Shown: positions 1 to 11,499, counted from the first letter of the stretch. The stretch is DNA of 64,000 nt from Beroe forskalii (GCA_011033025.1 WFMF01000025.1:793018-857017), one strand, 5' to 3'. Numbers and translations: made by a program. Notes: generated by a model not told the origin, from the letters alone.

Positions 1-119
1 TGTTATCTTTGTCCAATGGATCCACTATTATTACTAAACCATGGGACAAAGATCATGGTGTCGATTGGACATATTTCCAATTTTGTTTATTGGCTCAAAA
101 TTGAAAATAATAAGGCGGA

Positions 120-959
120 AAACTATCCCCCACTCATCTCACTCCACATCGCACCCACTCATCTCACTCTACACATCACATCCACTCATCTCACTCTACA
201 TCACATCCATCTCATCATCAATCTACATCGCACTGTCCCATCAGCCATTCCATGACTCACCCACTCATCTCACTTTACATCACACTATCCCATCAGTCAT
301 CCCATGACTCACCCACTCATCTCACTCCACATCGCACTATCCCATCAGCCATTCCATGACTCACCCACTCATCTCACTTTACATCGCACTATCCCATCAG
401 CCATCCCATGACTCACCCACTCATCTCACTCTACATCGCACTATCCCATCAGCCATTCCATGACTCACCCACTCATCTCACTTTACATCGCACTATCCCA
501 TCAGCCATCCCATGACTCACCCACTCATCTCACTCTACATCGCACTATCCCATCAGCCATCCCATGACTCCATGACTCGCCCACTCATCTCACTCTACAT
601 CGCACTACCCCATCAGCCATCCCATGACTCGCCCACTCATCTCACTCTACATCACACTATCCCATCAGCCATTCCATGACTCGCCCACTCATCACACTCT
701 ACATCACACTATCCCATCAGCCATCCCATGACTCACCCACTCATCTCACTCTACTTCGCACCGTCCCATCAGCCATCCCATGACTCACCCACTCATCTCA
801 CTTTACATCACACTATCCCATCAGCCATCCCATGACTCACCCACTCATCTCACTCCACATCGCACTATCCCATCAGCCATTCCATGACTCACCATCACAT
901 GAATCAGTTTCACTATCCCATCAGCCATCCCATGCACTATCCCATTTCACTGTCATCCC
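120..959. repeat. 52-bp minisatellite
   Basis: About sixteen imperfect copies of a C-rich unit near 52 bp lie head to tail. Each contains CCCATGACTCACCCACTC, then CATCTCACTCTACATCGC and ACTATCCCATCAGC. Copies differ by substitutions (tctac/tttac/tccac) and a few short indels. Reading frames here are by-products of the repeat. Confidence 0.95.
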
Positions 960-1326
960 ATCCCATGACTCAAATTCAATCGATTCCAAAATTTGCATGG
1001 ACACAGTTTATGGCATAAGACAGCGTCTGTGAAAATTTGAAGCATTTTCATCCGAAAATATAGAAGATATTGCAAAATTAAAATAAAATCAGTTTCGGAC
1101 CGAAACTGGCAGTTTCGGTCCGAAACTGATTATTAAATTCTTTTATAGCTTGGTCATTTTTGGATGAAAATGCTTCAAATTTTCACAGACGCTGTCTTAT
1201 GCCATAAAATGTGTCCATGCAAATTTTGGAATCGATTGGACTTTCACAAATGGTTTTATGAGTGAAATGGTCAAAATTTGCGCGCAGCACTTTCGGTCCG
1301 AAACTGATTCATGTTGTGCACAGTTA
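960..1326. mobile_element. Foldback (MITE-like) element, copy 1, inserted in minisatellite
   Basis: The segment is largely self-complementary. The stretch around 1013-1055 (GACAGCGTCTGTGAAAATTT and on) is the reverse complement of 1155-1205, and the centre holds two facing copies of CAGTTTCGGACCGAAACTG. The right end reads CTGATTCATGTTGTGCACAG, as in the copy at 7873-8199. Minisatellite resumes at 1327, so the element appears to have landed inside the array. The left boundary is uncertain; a TIR-like ATGAATCAGTTTC is already present near 899. No coding capacity. Confidence 0.75.
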
Positions 1327-1465
1327 CCCACTCATCTCACTTTACATCGCACTATCCCATCAGCCATCCCATATCCCATGACTCACCCACTCATCTCACT
1401 CCACATCGCACTATCCCATTAGCTATTCTAATTCTTTGACTCGCCCACTCATCTCTCTTGCACTC
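1327..1465. repeat. Minisatellite, distal part
   Basis: Two to three degenerate units of the same 52-bp repeat continue after the foldback element, ending near 1465. Confidence 0.85.
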
Positions 1466-2008
1466 TCATCAGCCATGGACCATTCCACCCGTTTCACTCC
1501 AAGTCCAACATCTGACATTATCGACACACAACATTTAAGGTTAAGTCAAATTTGAAAGCTGCCAACCAAAGAACCTCGAGTGAATAGAATTCGCAATGCA
1601 ATAAAGCTAGGTATACAACGAAAACATCGATAGACCAAGAACTGAGCGGGAAATTGGAGCAGCACAGTACTGTCAAAACAAATACGAAACATTACCCTGT
1701 CTACACATAAGATCATAGCTATTATTAGCTTTCTCTTCCTTGTAACTTTGTAATGAGCTCTTATAAGCCAGTGAAGAGGTATGTTATCCAATAGGGATTT
1801 CTCCACTTCTCCAGAAACGGAGATATTTTTCTCCGCGCATTCGCAACTCGAATTCGCGGAGCCGCGCACAACGCAGGGGTCACGCAAAAATAACAACGCC
1901 CGCAGTCGTTAGTCGTAATCTATACTTTAATGGATTTCCTTGTGACGGAACGCGCGAAAATTGACACTTCGCGATCTTAGGCTGCTCATTACTTTTTGCG
2001 CCTACTAT
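1466..2008. other. No gene recognised
   Basis: Non-repetitive flank outside the inverted duplication. A 116-codon open frame lies on the minus strand (1546-1896), but it resembles no family I recognise and has no receptor TM motifs, although it sits just beyond exon 3 of the minus-strand receptor copy. Confidence 0.4.
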
Positions 2009-2039
2009 AGGTAATCTCTGAAGACGTTCCGTAACTCAC

Positions 2040-3463
2040 CAGAGGATGTAGAGGGAGTAGGGCATACACACGAGGGTTTTCAACAGGTCTGCCGTAACGA
2101 GGTTAACGAACCACGGGTAAAGTTGGGAGGTCGTGGCCAGCAGGGCGATTAGAGCCATTCCGTTCCCTGGGATATACCATCATTCTAGAGAGATTCAGTT
2201 AGGACTCCACGCATTCCAGGAATAGTTTCGAAACTCTTTTAGTTTTGGAAAGAGAACTACATGAATACAGCATGAAATCTGTAAAAACAACGTCTTCACA
2301 TTGATTAACGTTATCAGTTATTGTAACGACTAACGTTATTGATAACGATAATCCAGAGATATAAGTTTGAAATTAAATGGAAGTCCACATCATGGCCATT
2401 CCGTTCCCGAAGAAGGAACACAGGAGGATAACTAGGATGATGGCGAAGTACACGTATTCAAGTTCTGGGTAAATCGGCTGAACTGAAACAATGGCATGTC
2501 ACGTTATTTTCACACTATATTTCAATACACTGTCGATTAGTTTGGCCAGCGCATCCGGCTCCGGCGATTCGACACAGCGCTACTTTGCTTTAAGACTTAT
2601 CATGAACTATGATAGGTATTTTGCCTTCAGATAAATTATGATGACAGAATCAATAAACGACTCATAATTTCTGATTATCTTTGATTCTGACATGGAATTT
2701 GTATGGGTTCACTAATTCAAGCGCGACGCCCTTCGAAAATCCTTCAGAAAATAAAAGAACATATTATGTGAATGAAATTAGAAATAATCAGGCTTTGTTA
2801 CTTTTATCTAGTACACCTGGCAGCATAATAAAATCATTGGATATCTTTGTATGAAATTTTGAATATTCCCTTCAAGTCAAAACTTCAAAAGATTTATTAA
2901 ATTAGAAGGAGTTGTTAACCATAACTTTGGAAGTTAGCATATGGTGAAATGAAGCGAAACTGATTGAAGAATGAAAACTTCGTGAAAAGATAGTGAAATA
3001 GAAAAAAAAATCAAAAAATGCAATCATTTCATTATTGTTAAATACTTAAATAGGTTACTTGAAGAGGTACTTTGCTGGAGACGGAATGGATGCCTGGCAG
3101 TTGCAATTAATGCTCAAATGGAAATGAAAGTTCTTCAAGATTTTTAGGGTCGTTGGATATGAGCCAGGATGATTGGAGCTTTGACTTTCGGAGTAAATTT
3201 AAGTATTGATTATGTGTGCTGAAAAGCCACCTGCTGTGCCCGCTAGGTTTCACAATTTCTCAAGAAAATGGCAGAGTGTGCTCTAGTGAATTAATGAATA
3301 AATCTATTAATTAGGCTGATTAATTAGGCTGATTAATTAGGCTGATTAATTAGGCTGGGTAAATCGGCTGAAGTTGTGTGGGTTGACTTTCTGTAGAAAT
3401 GAGCGGGATAATGATACCCCCACTGTAATTGTCCGGTAACTCGAAGAAATCTCCCATATCCAT
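2040..3463 (-). pseudogene. Partial duplicate of class A GPCR gene (exons 1-3)
   Basis: Minus-strand copy of the first three coding exons of the receptor at 47795-50525: exon 1 3463-3373 (91 nt, starts at ATG 3463), exon 2 2482-2408 (75 nt, TM1), exon 3 2166-2040 (127 nt, TM2 with the ADLL motif). Against the other copy there are eight base differences (3+2+3), all synonymous. The acceptors (TTTCAG before exon 2, CCCAG before exon 3) and the exon 3 donor (GTGAGT) are intact. The donors after exons 1 and 2 are absent. Exon 1 is followed directly by the first 18 bases of exon 2 (3372-3355), and exon 2 by the first 13 bases of exon 3 (2407-2395). The duplication ends inside intron 3, so exons 4-6 are missing. 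I infer a non-functional 5' fragment, unless the lost donors are an assembly artefact. Confidence 0.85.
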
Positions 3464-3576
3464 CGTCAAGCTGTGTCTGTCAAACTGTGGTTACTCGCTC
3501 TACCTTGTGACTTGCAGTTGTGGAACTTTGATTCTCAAGCGGTCAGACTGAGCCATGAATCTTGAGAAGAATATGC

Positions 3577-4682
3577 GGCACATTACCACTTGTGCAAACC
3601 GCCGATTCGGCGCCTATAGGCGCCGAATCGGCGCCTATAGGCGCCTATAAGTTTTTTTCGGCGCCGATTCGGCGCCTATAATTGACATTTTCCAATTTTT
3701 CGGCGGTCATCGGCGCCTATAGGCGCCGATAAGCGCCGATAAGCGCCTATGGACCGCCTATCGGCGCCGTCGGCGCTTTTCGACCGCTTATCGGCGCCTA
3801 TATTTCGGCGCCTATAGGCGCCTATAGGCGCCGATATTGATTTCTAGCAATCTATGTTATTCCTCTTTTTTCGATGAATTAAGACAGTCATGAACTGGCG
3901 AGGATGAGTTTTATTAGCTGAGCTCCGAGTCTATGACCTATATTCATTGGCCTAAATTCTATAGGCGCCTATAGGCGCCTATAGGCGCCGATGAATTAAA
4001 GTAGTCCTAAATTGGCCCGCAACATCGTTGGGTCAGGATTAGGGCTAAACTTGGGGTTAGGGTTGGGTTAGGGTTAGGGTTAGGGTTAGGTTAGGGTCAG
4101 GCTAACTCCAATCCCTAACCCAAACCCTAACCCAAACCCTAACCCAAACCCTAACCCAAACCCTAACCCTAACCCAAACCCTAACCAAAACCCAGACCCT
4201 AACCCTAACCCAAACCCTAACCCTAACCCTAACCCTAACCCAAACCCTAACCCCAACCCAAACCTTAACCCTAACCCCAAACCCTAACCTGACATACCGT
4301 GAAACGAAAGCGCACGCCAATTTAGGACTGTTTTTAATTCATCGAAAATAGGCGCCGAAAAAGGCGGAAGAACACAGATTGCTAGAAGGAAAAATCGGAC
4401 GAAGAAACAGTATCGGGCGCCTTCAGGGCGCCTATAGGCGCCTATAGACGGTTGAAAACATAGGCGCCGATAAGCGGTCGAAAAAGCGCCGACAGCGCCG
4501 ATAGGCGGTCCATAGGCGCTTATCGCTTATCGGCGCCTATAGGCGCCGATGACCGCCGAAAAATTGGAAAATGTCAATTATAGGCGCCGAATCGGCGCCG
4601 AAAAAAACTTATAGGCGCCTATAGGCGCCGATTCGGCGCCTATAGGCGCCGAATCGGCGGTTTGCACAAGTGGTAATGTGCC
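3577..4682. mobile_element. 1106-bp palindromic element with 8-bp target duplication
   Basis: The ends are long inverted repeats starting GGCACATTACCACTTG and ending CAAGTGGTAATGTGCC. The arms (about 3577-3855 and 4390-4682) are packed with GGCGCCTATA-type motifs. The direct repeat GAATATGC flanks it at 3569-3576 and 4683-4690. The paralogous arm has a single GCATATTC at 47654-47661 with no insert, which gives an empty site. An 8-bp duplication fits hAT-type insertion, but no transposase is encoded, so the class is inferred. Its middle holds telomere-like repeats. It sits 114 bp upstream of the ATG of the duplicated receptor fragment. Related motif remnants occur at 33120-33243 and 41785-41880. 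Confidence 0.92.
4038..4290. repeat. Telomere-like TTAGGG/CCCTAA degenerate tract
   Basis: GGGTTAGGGTTAGG-type repeats run to about 4100, then switch to the opposite strand as CCCTAACCCAAACCCTAACC-type repeats to about 4290. The head-to-head polarity fits the palindromic symmetry of the host element. Open frames of Leu-Gly or Val-Arg repeats across it are repeat artefacts. Confidence 0.9.
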
Positions 4683-6346
4683 GAATATGCTAATAGAATA
4701 GGTAGAAACTACAGTATAATATGAACTGAAGGCTTCTAAACAAATGTGAGTATATGGGTTATTGTTCCTATTTTCAAGAAAAATATTCTATGTTTAAACT
4801 ATATTTTGTTTTCGAGGTCATTTATCATTGATGCAAACTGTCTCTATTTTCGGATACAACCATTAAAAATGTCAGCTTCAGCGCTCATAGACCAGAGCAA
4901 ATGCCGCAGGTGATATTTGAAAACCAACAAATTAAAGAAGTCAGGAGACATTGAAAACAGTCAACTGAGTAAACAAAGTCCACTCAGACATATTGAGGTT
5001 TAACGACTGAGGAGTGAGGAGAATATATTCAAGTTTCAGTAAATAAAAGAGAACAGTTCAAATGACATTGGCCGAGTATTCAGTGTTAATAAGCTTTTAA
5101 GACCATTTCATTTTGATATTAAATTTGATTGCGATACCCGATTGAGGGGAAATGGGCATAAAGTATGAGATAAAGTTGAGAATATGTAAAGTAGGTACAG
5201 TTCTCTGCATAACTATGTAACTATGGAACTTATACGAGTTATTCTAATTTACAGGAATATTCAGATTCTGCAATACCTATCTCAAATCTAGATATCTATC
5301 CGGGATCCATGGTGAGCAAAAGTAACATCAAGTTACTAAGACATCAGAATAAAATCTCAATTTGACAAATTCACGGATTATTGGCAAATCTCTTTTAGAT
5401 AATTTGGATATTTAGTATAAGAGCTGCGCGAGAAACTTATGTTTTAATGCTACAATAACCATTTCCAGGTAGCAACGCCCCGACCTAACAAAGCAACGAC
5501 CTAACGAAGCAATGACTAATGAATATGAAGATACGAGATCAAACGCTTGTAAAGAGATTAAAGGGAAAGGTCCCATGACCAATAACATATCGAGATATCC
5601 AATATCCATCAAACTAATATCAATCAAATCAATAACACAGATGACCTGCGTATAACGGTACCTATAACGGCATGTCGGTATAATCATGAATGATGATATT
5701 TAGATCCTTATGATTCACAACCGAGTGATTCTCAGAAAGACTTTGGTGAGTTCCCATCATCAAGAGGCAATGAATGAAATCCGAAATGTAAATATATCAT
5801 AGAGCATGGCTATCACAGTACATCTCGACCAATTCAGATGGGTCATTTACATCATAATGTAAAGAGTGAGTGATTTTACATCAAAATGCAAATAATGGGT
5901 ACATGGATGAGGGAACGTCTTCAAGAATAACATGGACCCATGATGTTACAGAATATCATGAATATGGAGCCGTATGGAGCGGAATCCCACAGGTTTACAA
6001 GAAACCAATGAACCATTCTGTTCAAAATGGATGTATGCCACTTCTTCTAGCTACGTGACCTGGATTTGCGGCTACGGATGCAGGTATAAGCTTATTAGGG
6101 AGTTTTCAAAACATCCCTCGATAAATTTGGCGACTACCGAGATCACTGCTATCAAAATGAGTGCCACAAAAGCAAGATGGTAAAATATAGATAGAATGTA
6201 CGTCATCAGCCATCGCAACCATGATCTAATAAAACTGTCATTTTCCATATTATTACAATATTAGGATTATTAAAACGATCACATGTGAGAGTTTTATGAT
6301 AGTAAATAGTTAATGAGAGTCATAAGCCAGTACGTCAACAGTCTGC

Positions 6347-6640
6347 AAAGGATGTTCCCAATGGAATTCTTCTTGCAAATTCTATGCATAGCAGAGGATA
6401 CCTGAAAACATAATAGAAAAGATTCATTCTAAGAGATATCAATGAAAAAATTATTCCAACTTTTTATTTACAAGTTGTAACTTCTATCCACACAGCCATA
6501 CTTAAATCTCCCAAGAGGCGAGATTTGCAGCAAAGAGCATAGAGCAACTCCTCATTTAACCCTCCTGCACAGTTTCCTGTACACTCAGATTAGCAAACCA
6601 TGTGGCTTCTTGGGCTTGGGATACACCTCTCACCCCTAGC
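6347..6640. other. No gene recognised
   Basis: Unique AT-rich sequence beyond the edge of the inverted duplication. I see no exon with splice sites. Confidence 0.4.
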
Positions 6641-6647
6641 ACAGTGG

Positions 6648-6715
6648 GAATGGCATGGAATCAAACCCAGGATTTTTTGATCATGAGTCAGACTTGATAC
6701 CAACTACTAACTACA
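6648..6715 (-). pseudogene. tRNA-Met-like SINE head or tRNA pseudogene
   Basis: On the minus strand the segment has a B-box-like GGTTTGATTCC (6658-6668), an anticodon-loop-like CTCATGA with CAT, and an A-box-like TAGTTGGTATCAAG in the right order and spacing for a tRNA. The stems are not convincing, so this is probably a tRNA-derived repeat and not a working tRNA. Confidence 0.4.
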
Positions 6716-7007
6716 AAATAACAGCTACTGAGGGGGAGTTATTTATTTATTTAGTTTGACTGTCTAAATTTCCCTGTCCCAATTTACTTTTTTGAGTTTG
6801 GGACTGTCTTATGGGACAACTGGGATATTTGGGACAAACAAAAAGTGGGAATAATCAGTAATTTAGTAGCTTTTAAATTGATTCAAGTTTTTACCATTCA
6901 AATGAATTTAAAATATTTCTGCCTAAAATTTATAATATTCATTCTAAGTACATATTGTGTATTCATATTAAGTACATAATTTGGCTGTGTTTGTTTGCAA
7001 CAGTGTT

Positions 7008-7062
7008 TTGTATGTGTGTGTATGTGTGTGTATGTGTGTGTATGTGTATGTATGTGTATGTA

Positions 7063-7153
<91 letters not shown>

Positions 7154-7192
7154 GTGTAGGTGTATGTGTAGGTGTATGTGTATGTGTAGTCA
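7008..7192. repeat. TG/TATGTG microsatellite
   Basis: An uninterrupted run of TATGTGTGTG followed by TATGTG hexamers, with GTAGGTG variants at the end. A short C-tract follows at 7286-7296. All long open frames across it (Cys-Val or Thr-His repeats) are artefacts. Confidence 0.97.
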
Positions 7193-7872
7193 AATCACAA
7201 AGAAAACTTTCTTCAAGACATCAATCTGCAAGACTTTTCTTGGTGTGACTCACTTAGATCCTACTGCTCTCCACTACATTACCAACCCCCCCCCCCAAAG
7301 GGATCATGCTGGTGTTCAAGTCGAAATTGGAGAAAAGTCTTACAGATTAATGTCTTGAAAAAATATGTTTAAACCCTGATTTTTCAGGGGAAGCATCTCT
7401 CAAGATGGAGCATTGGATCAGGATGCATGCCACTCCCATTAATTTTATTAATGTGCAATGTAAAAGGTCACAAATAACCCGGATCCATCCACTGGTCCTT
7501 TACATCTAGTGAAAAACTAAAAATGCAATGATGGATTCAAATCAGATCTACTTTACACCACTGATTTACTGCCAGTTTCGAGAAAACAGCATTGAAAATG
7601 ATTATATCATCTCTCGTCTTCAGAAAACTCCAATTGGTGATAAGCACCTTCCTTAGTTAGTTATATTAATGTCTTGTGTTGTAAATCAAAAATCATTAAT
7701 TTAATTTAAATAAAAGTACAATAAAATCTTAATTCATTACAAATTAACCAATTGTTGAAAAAACAATCTCTCAATACAGAAAAAACAATATTGATCATAG
7801 GATCATATGATTTTTTAAATAGACTTGTTTATTTCCCAGGGTGCAGTTTAGTTTGAGGTGCCAATCTCATAG

Positions 7873-8199
7873 CTAACTGTGCCCAACATGAATCAGACAG
7901 CGTCTCTGAAAATTTGAAGCATTTTCATCGAAAAATGACCAAGCTATAACAGAATTTTATAGTCAGTTGAAACTGCCAGTTTCGGTTGGAAACTGACTTT
8001 ATTTTAATTTCGCAATATCTTCTTCATTTTCGGATGAATACGCTTCAAATTTTCACAGACACTACATTTAATGTCACAAACTGTATCCATGCAAATTTTG
8101 GTATCCATTGGACATTCATAAATGGTTTTATGAGTGAAATGGTCAAAAACAGTGTGCAGCACTTTTGGTCCGAAACTGATTCATGTTGTGCACAGTTAG
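7873..8199. mobile_element. Foldback (MITE-like) element, copy 2
   Basis: Terminal inverted repeats CTAACTGTG..CAACATGAATCAG and CTGATTCATGTTG..CACAGTTAG bound an imperfect palindrome of 327 bp. Its sequence matches the element at 960-1326, including the facing CAGTTTCGG motifs and the AAATTTTCACAGAC arms. No clear target duplication beyond one or two bases; no coding capacity. Confidence 0.85.
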
Positions 8200-8262
8200 G
8201 TTGTGAGGTAAAAATGGTAAACTGCCACTCAAAACACAACCCATTTGTTTCTGCCAATTTTC

Positions 8263-8400
8263 TCCAAAATGTCACATTTGTCCAAAATTTCACATTTGTC
8301 CAAAATGTCACATTTGTCCAAAATGTCACATTTGTCGAAAATGTCACATTTGTCTCAAATGTCCCATTTTTCCAAATGTCCCATTTTTCCAAATGTCCCA
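8263..8400. repeat. 18-bp tandem repeat
   Basis: Five to six copies of TCCAAAATGTCACATTTG grade into shorter TTTTCCAAATGTCCCA repeats. Confidence 0.9.
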
Positions 8401-8483
8401 TTTTTCCTGTTCCAATTCATTTTTCGGATTCCATTTAACAATTTACTTTTTGAGTCCCAATTTCTTTTTCCCAATTGTCCCTT

Positions 8484-9210
8484 GCCCTAACCAGGACCCT
8501 GGTTACGCGCCCCTGGTTAAGGGAAAATTGTCCCATTTGACTCAAAAATCTCAAATGTCCCTGTCCAAATCTATTTATCTTGAGTTTGGAGCAATTGGGA
8601 CAGTGGCACCTCTACTGAAAATTAACAATTTGCCCTTACCAGTGCCCTGAATTCGCTCTATTTTTTAGAATGCGCGGCGTTGCCCTAACCAGGACTCTGG
8701 TTACGCGCATGGAGTGCGCGGCGCGACGCCCCTGGTTAGGGGAATGCGTTGCTAAACCCTGACCAAAACATTAATTAAATGTTTGCTAAACACGTATACC
8801 CCTGTTATCTCTATGCTCTAACAAATCCTGACCCTAACCCCGGCCCCCTGCGCGCGCGGATCGCGCGCGCCCCGACTCGCAGAGCTAGAGTCGGGACATT
8901 ATTTGGTATGTCTCCCATATAAACGGCTCTGAGTGACGTCACAGATCTAAACGTCATTTTTCTGTATCCTAAACCTATCCATAGCCCTAACCAAAACCCT
9001 AACCTTAATAAAATCCTAACCCTAACAAATCCTGACCCTAATCCTGACCCTAACCCTAGTCCTTAAAGCGCTAGGTGCGCTTAATTATATTTTGGTGAGT
9101 GACGTCATTTCATAGATAATGAAGGCTCCCGTTTATATGGGAGACTCACCCATTATTTTCAAAAAATGTGGGGCCGGCAACTCCGTGCGCGAAACCAGGG
9201 CGCTGGTTAG
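8484..9210. repeat. GC-rich palindromic block with CCCTAACCAGG ends and degenerate telomere-like tracts
   Basis: Facing copies of CCTAACCAGGACCCTGGTTA-type sequence occur at 8484-8523 and 8682-8745. CGCGCGCG runs follow (8847-8873), then degenerate CCCTAACCCTAAC tracts (8820-9065). A pair of inverted segments, TCTCCCATATAAACG (near 8910) and CGTTTATATGGGAGA (near 9130), each lies next to GTGACGTCA. It looks like nested remnants of inverted-repeat elements; I cannot delimit one element. Confidence 0.6.
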
Positions 9211-10020
9211 GGCAACTTTATTTCTACAATTCATCGACGTGAACTCTCGTGCTGAAATACAGCAACTGGCTTCAATTTCACGTCTATTTATCGCATTTGA
9301 ACTTGTTTCGATGTAATCAAGTCGAAAACTCGAATATCCTATTTAGATATCAATTTCTTGAAATCCCCTAATATCTTAAAAATATCCACGTGAACTCAGT
9401 TGTAGAAAAAATAGCAACCAGTTCTAGTTTTAAGTGTTATTATCATAGAACTTGTTTCAACGTAATCAAATCGCAAATTTTACATTATTCCTATAATAGT
9501 ATAATATTATAATATTTTACCTCTGAGTCGCGTTTTGCGACTCATTGGGGGAATGGAAATTTTACCTCAAAACATTTTACCTCCAATCACTTTAAGTTTA
9601 TGACTTGATAGGGTTAGGGTTATTACATGGCGATATAGTCAAAGGTTTGGGTTAGATTAGGGTTATGGTTAGGGTCAGGGAAGAGAGATAAAGTGCTGTG
9701 AGTTAAAATGTCTGAGGTTATACTTATAGTCTCCCATGATAGTTATATGGAGTATTTGAAATATGTATTTATTACAATATAGTCAATTTGACATAAATCA
9801 TAACCATATAAACGTCAGACTATGATAGTTATATGGAAGTATGGAAATACGACAATAATGACATAAATCATAACCATAAGTAAACGCTATAAACGTCAGA
9901 CTATACGAGACGTATGTCATAATATCTATAATATGACTAACTTAATATGTCGTCAAATAGTAATAATATAGTCTGACTTTTGCATTCATAACTCGACATA
10001 TTGATATAATGATGAATTTC
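9211..10020. other. No gene; local AT-rich repeats
   Basis: Short repeats of GATAGTTATATGGA and GACATAAATCATAACC (9730-9890) and a few GGGTTAGGGTT pieces (9600-9680). Nothing coding is visible. Confidence 0.45.
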
Positions 10021-10033
10021 CCCTCTATCACTA

Positions 10034-10290
10034 GTGAACCCCGCACCAGCTGTCCCGGCTAGTGAGCCAGTGTGCACAACAACAACTCCAGCTCCCCAGT
10101 ATGTTCGGTTGTCTGAAAGTGTCCCGAAGTGTCACACCCTGCGCCAAAAGGTGACGTGCCCTGGAAACACCCCCTGTCAAGTGTGGAGCAGCTGCTCACA
10201 TCCTCACAGTCACATTATATTGACGCAGGACCAGTGCTAGCTCCTGCCCGTCATGTATCCTCACACCCGCCCTCACACAATGGTACTAAC
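10034..10290 (+). other. Possible coding exon in a GC-richer island
   Basis: This stretch is clearly richer in G+C than its surroundings. One forward frame stays open from 10034 to 10240 with a Thr-rich segment (CTTTTPAPQY) followed by several Cys and His residues. A second frame is open over 10129-10290 and ends at a GGTAC that could be a donor. I do not recognise either product, no acceptor is convincing, and the two frames exclude each other. It could equally be a decayed repeat. Confidence 0.2.
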
Positions 10291-11499
10291 TTTATTTTTG
10301 TCACAACGGTCCAAGGACTCAAAGGAGCCCGCGGGCTCCTCTGGAAAATGTCCACCATATGGCTTTCTATATTTCCAGCTCAGTTATTGCACACCGCTAT
10401 ATGCTTTTTGACTTTACATTCAGCTTATTCTTATTGTTCCATTTTGTTTTTGCTCTTATTCTGTAAGCTGGAAATTCAGGATTTGAGGAATAATGCAGTG
10501 CTAGGAATTGAACTTCAGGCTTGATCGTGTGCGGGTGAATTGAGATTTGATTGAGAGTAAGACGCGGTCGTTATTCAGCCTTGCATATAAATGATAAATG
10601 GTAGCTAGATCAGCGCCGATTTGGCGATTCTGTTGAATAAGATTTTGCCCAAAAGATTTGGTTGCAATTATTGTGCTGCTGGCTGAAAGTCAATATATTT
10701 GCAGTATGAATCATGTTTTAAGTGCCTCGTACCATGATGCACTGAAAAAGTGAAAACGGCATATGATTTCAAGCAACAGGCCATGAAGACTAATCGTCGA
10801 TCATCGCCGTTTGGTGTTACTGCAATTCGGCGCCGCTATCAATAATAGCGTCGATCAAAATCGATCAGCGTTTACCGGTGCCGATCGACGTTCCTTAATC
10901 CCGGCTTCTGCTTAGTGACCACCTGCCTCTTCAATCCGACCAGCTTTAACAGATATAACATGTGATTTTAAATGTCAATGTCATATAATGATCTCAGGGA
11001 TGTCAATTTAGCTCACAAGCTCCCAAGCATAAGTATGTCCTTTAAAGTAGTAAAGCAGTCGCATTAACAACCACCGATAATACCATTAGCACATTGCCAA
11101 ACCCAATGCATAAGTATGTTGATGACAAGAAGTTCTATATCATGACTCGATCAAATAATCCCAATATCTTGAGCCTCGAAAAGTTAACCCGGCCACCTGA
11201 CCCAGTTGCATAAATATTCGACTATCAGCTGGATCAGTTCCTATTTCCTCTCAATCATGCATGTTTCTTTGGTCCAGGTTTTTTGGCCCCAAAATAACCC
11301 CAATATAGAGTATGGACTTACAATTTATAGTTTTGGAATGAAATCCAGATTTTTGGTGATTGTAAGATTGTAATTTCTAACAATGCTGGATTATAAACAC
11401 ATCGCTTATTGAATCCTAATCACCTTGTTCGTACTGACTGGATTGCAATCGTAACGCTGATTGAATTCCAATTGCAACGCTGGTCGCAATCCAATCGCA

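Larger units (their letters stand above)
2009..6346 (-). repeat. Left arm of large inverted segmental duplication
   Basis: Read on the minus strand, this arm aligns nearly throughout with 42214-49209. Landmarks: 2035-2166 matches 49061-49192, 2594-2695 is identical to about 48560-48660, 3373-3463 matches 47795-47885, 5450-5690 matches about 42880-43120, and 6230-6346 matches 42214-42330. Substitutions are at the level of a few per hundred bases where I compared them. The arms differ mainly by one large insertion each: 3577-4682 here and 43739-47504 in the other arm. A small VNTR (ATTAATTAGGCTG, about four copies here and three in the other arm) also differs. Confidence 0.92.

Noticed and set aside
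4086-4320. Open frames of Leu-Gly and Val-Arg repeats
   Set aside because: They translate the telomere-like tract.
6955-7358. Open frames of Cys-Val, Met-Cys or Thr-His repeats
   Set aside because: They translate a TG/TATGTG microsatellite.
9119-9316. Similarity of a short frame here to one at 38590 (KCGxGxS then ALV)
   Set aside because: The shared residues are few and the DNA does not align convincingly.
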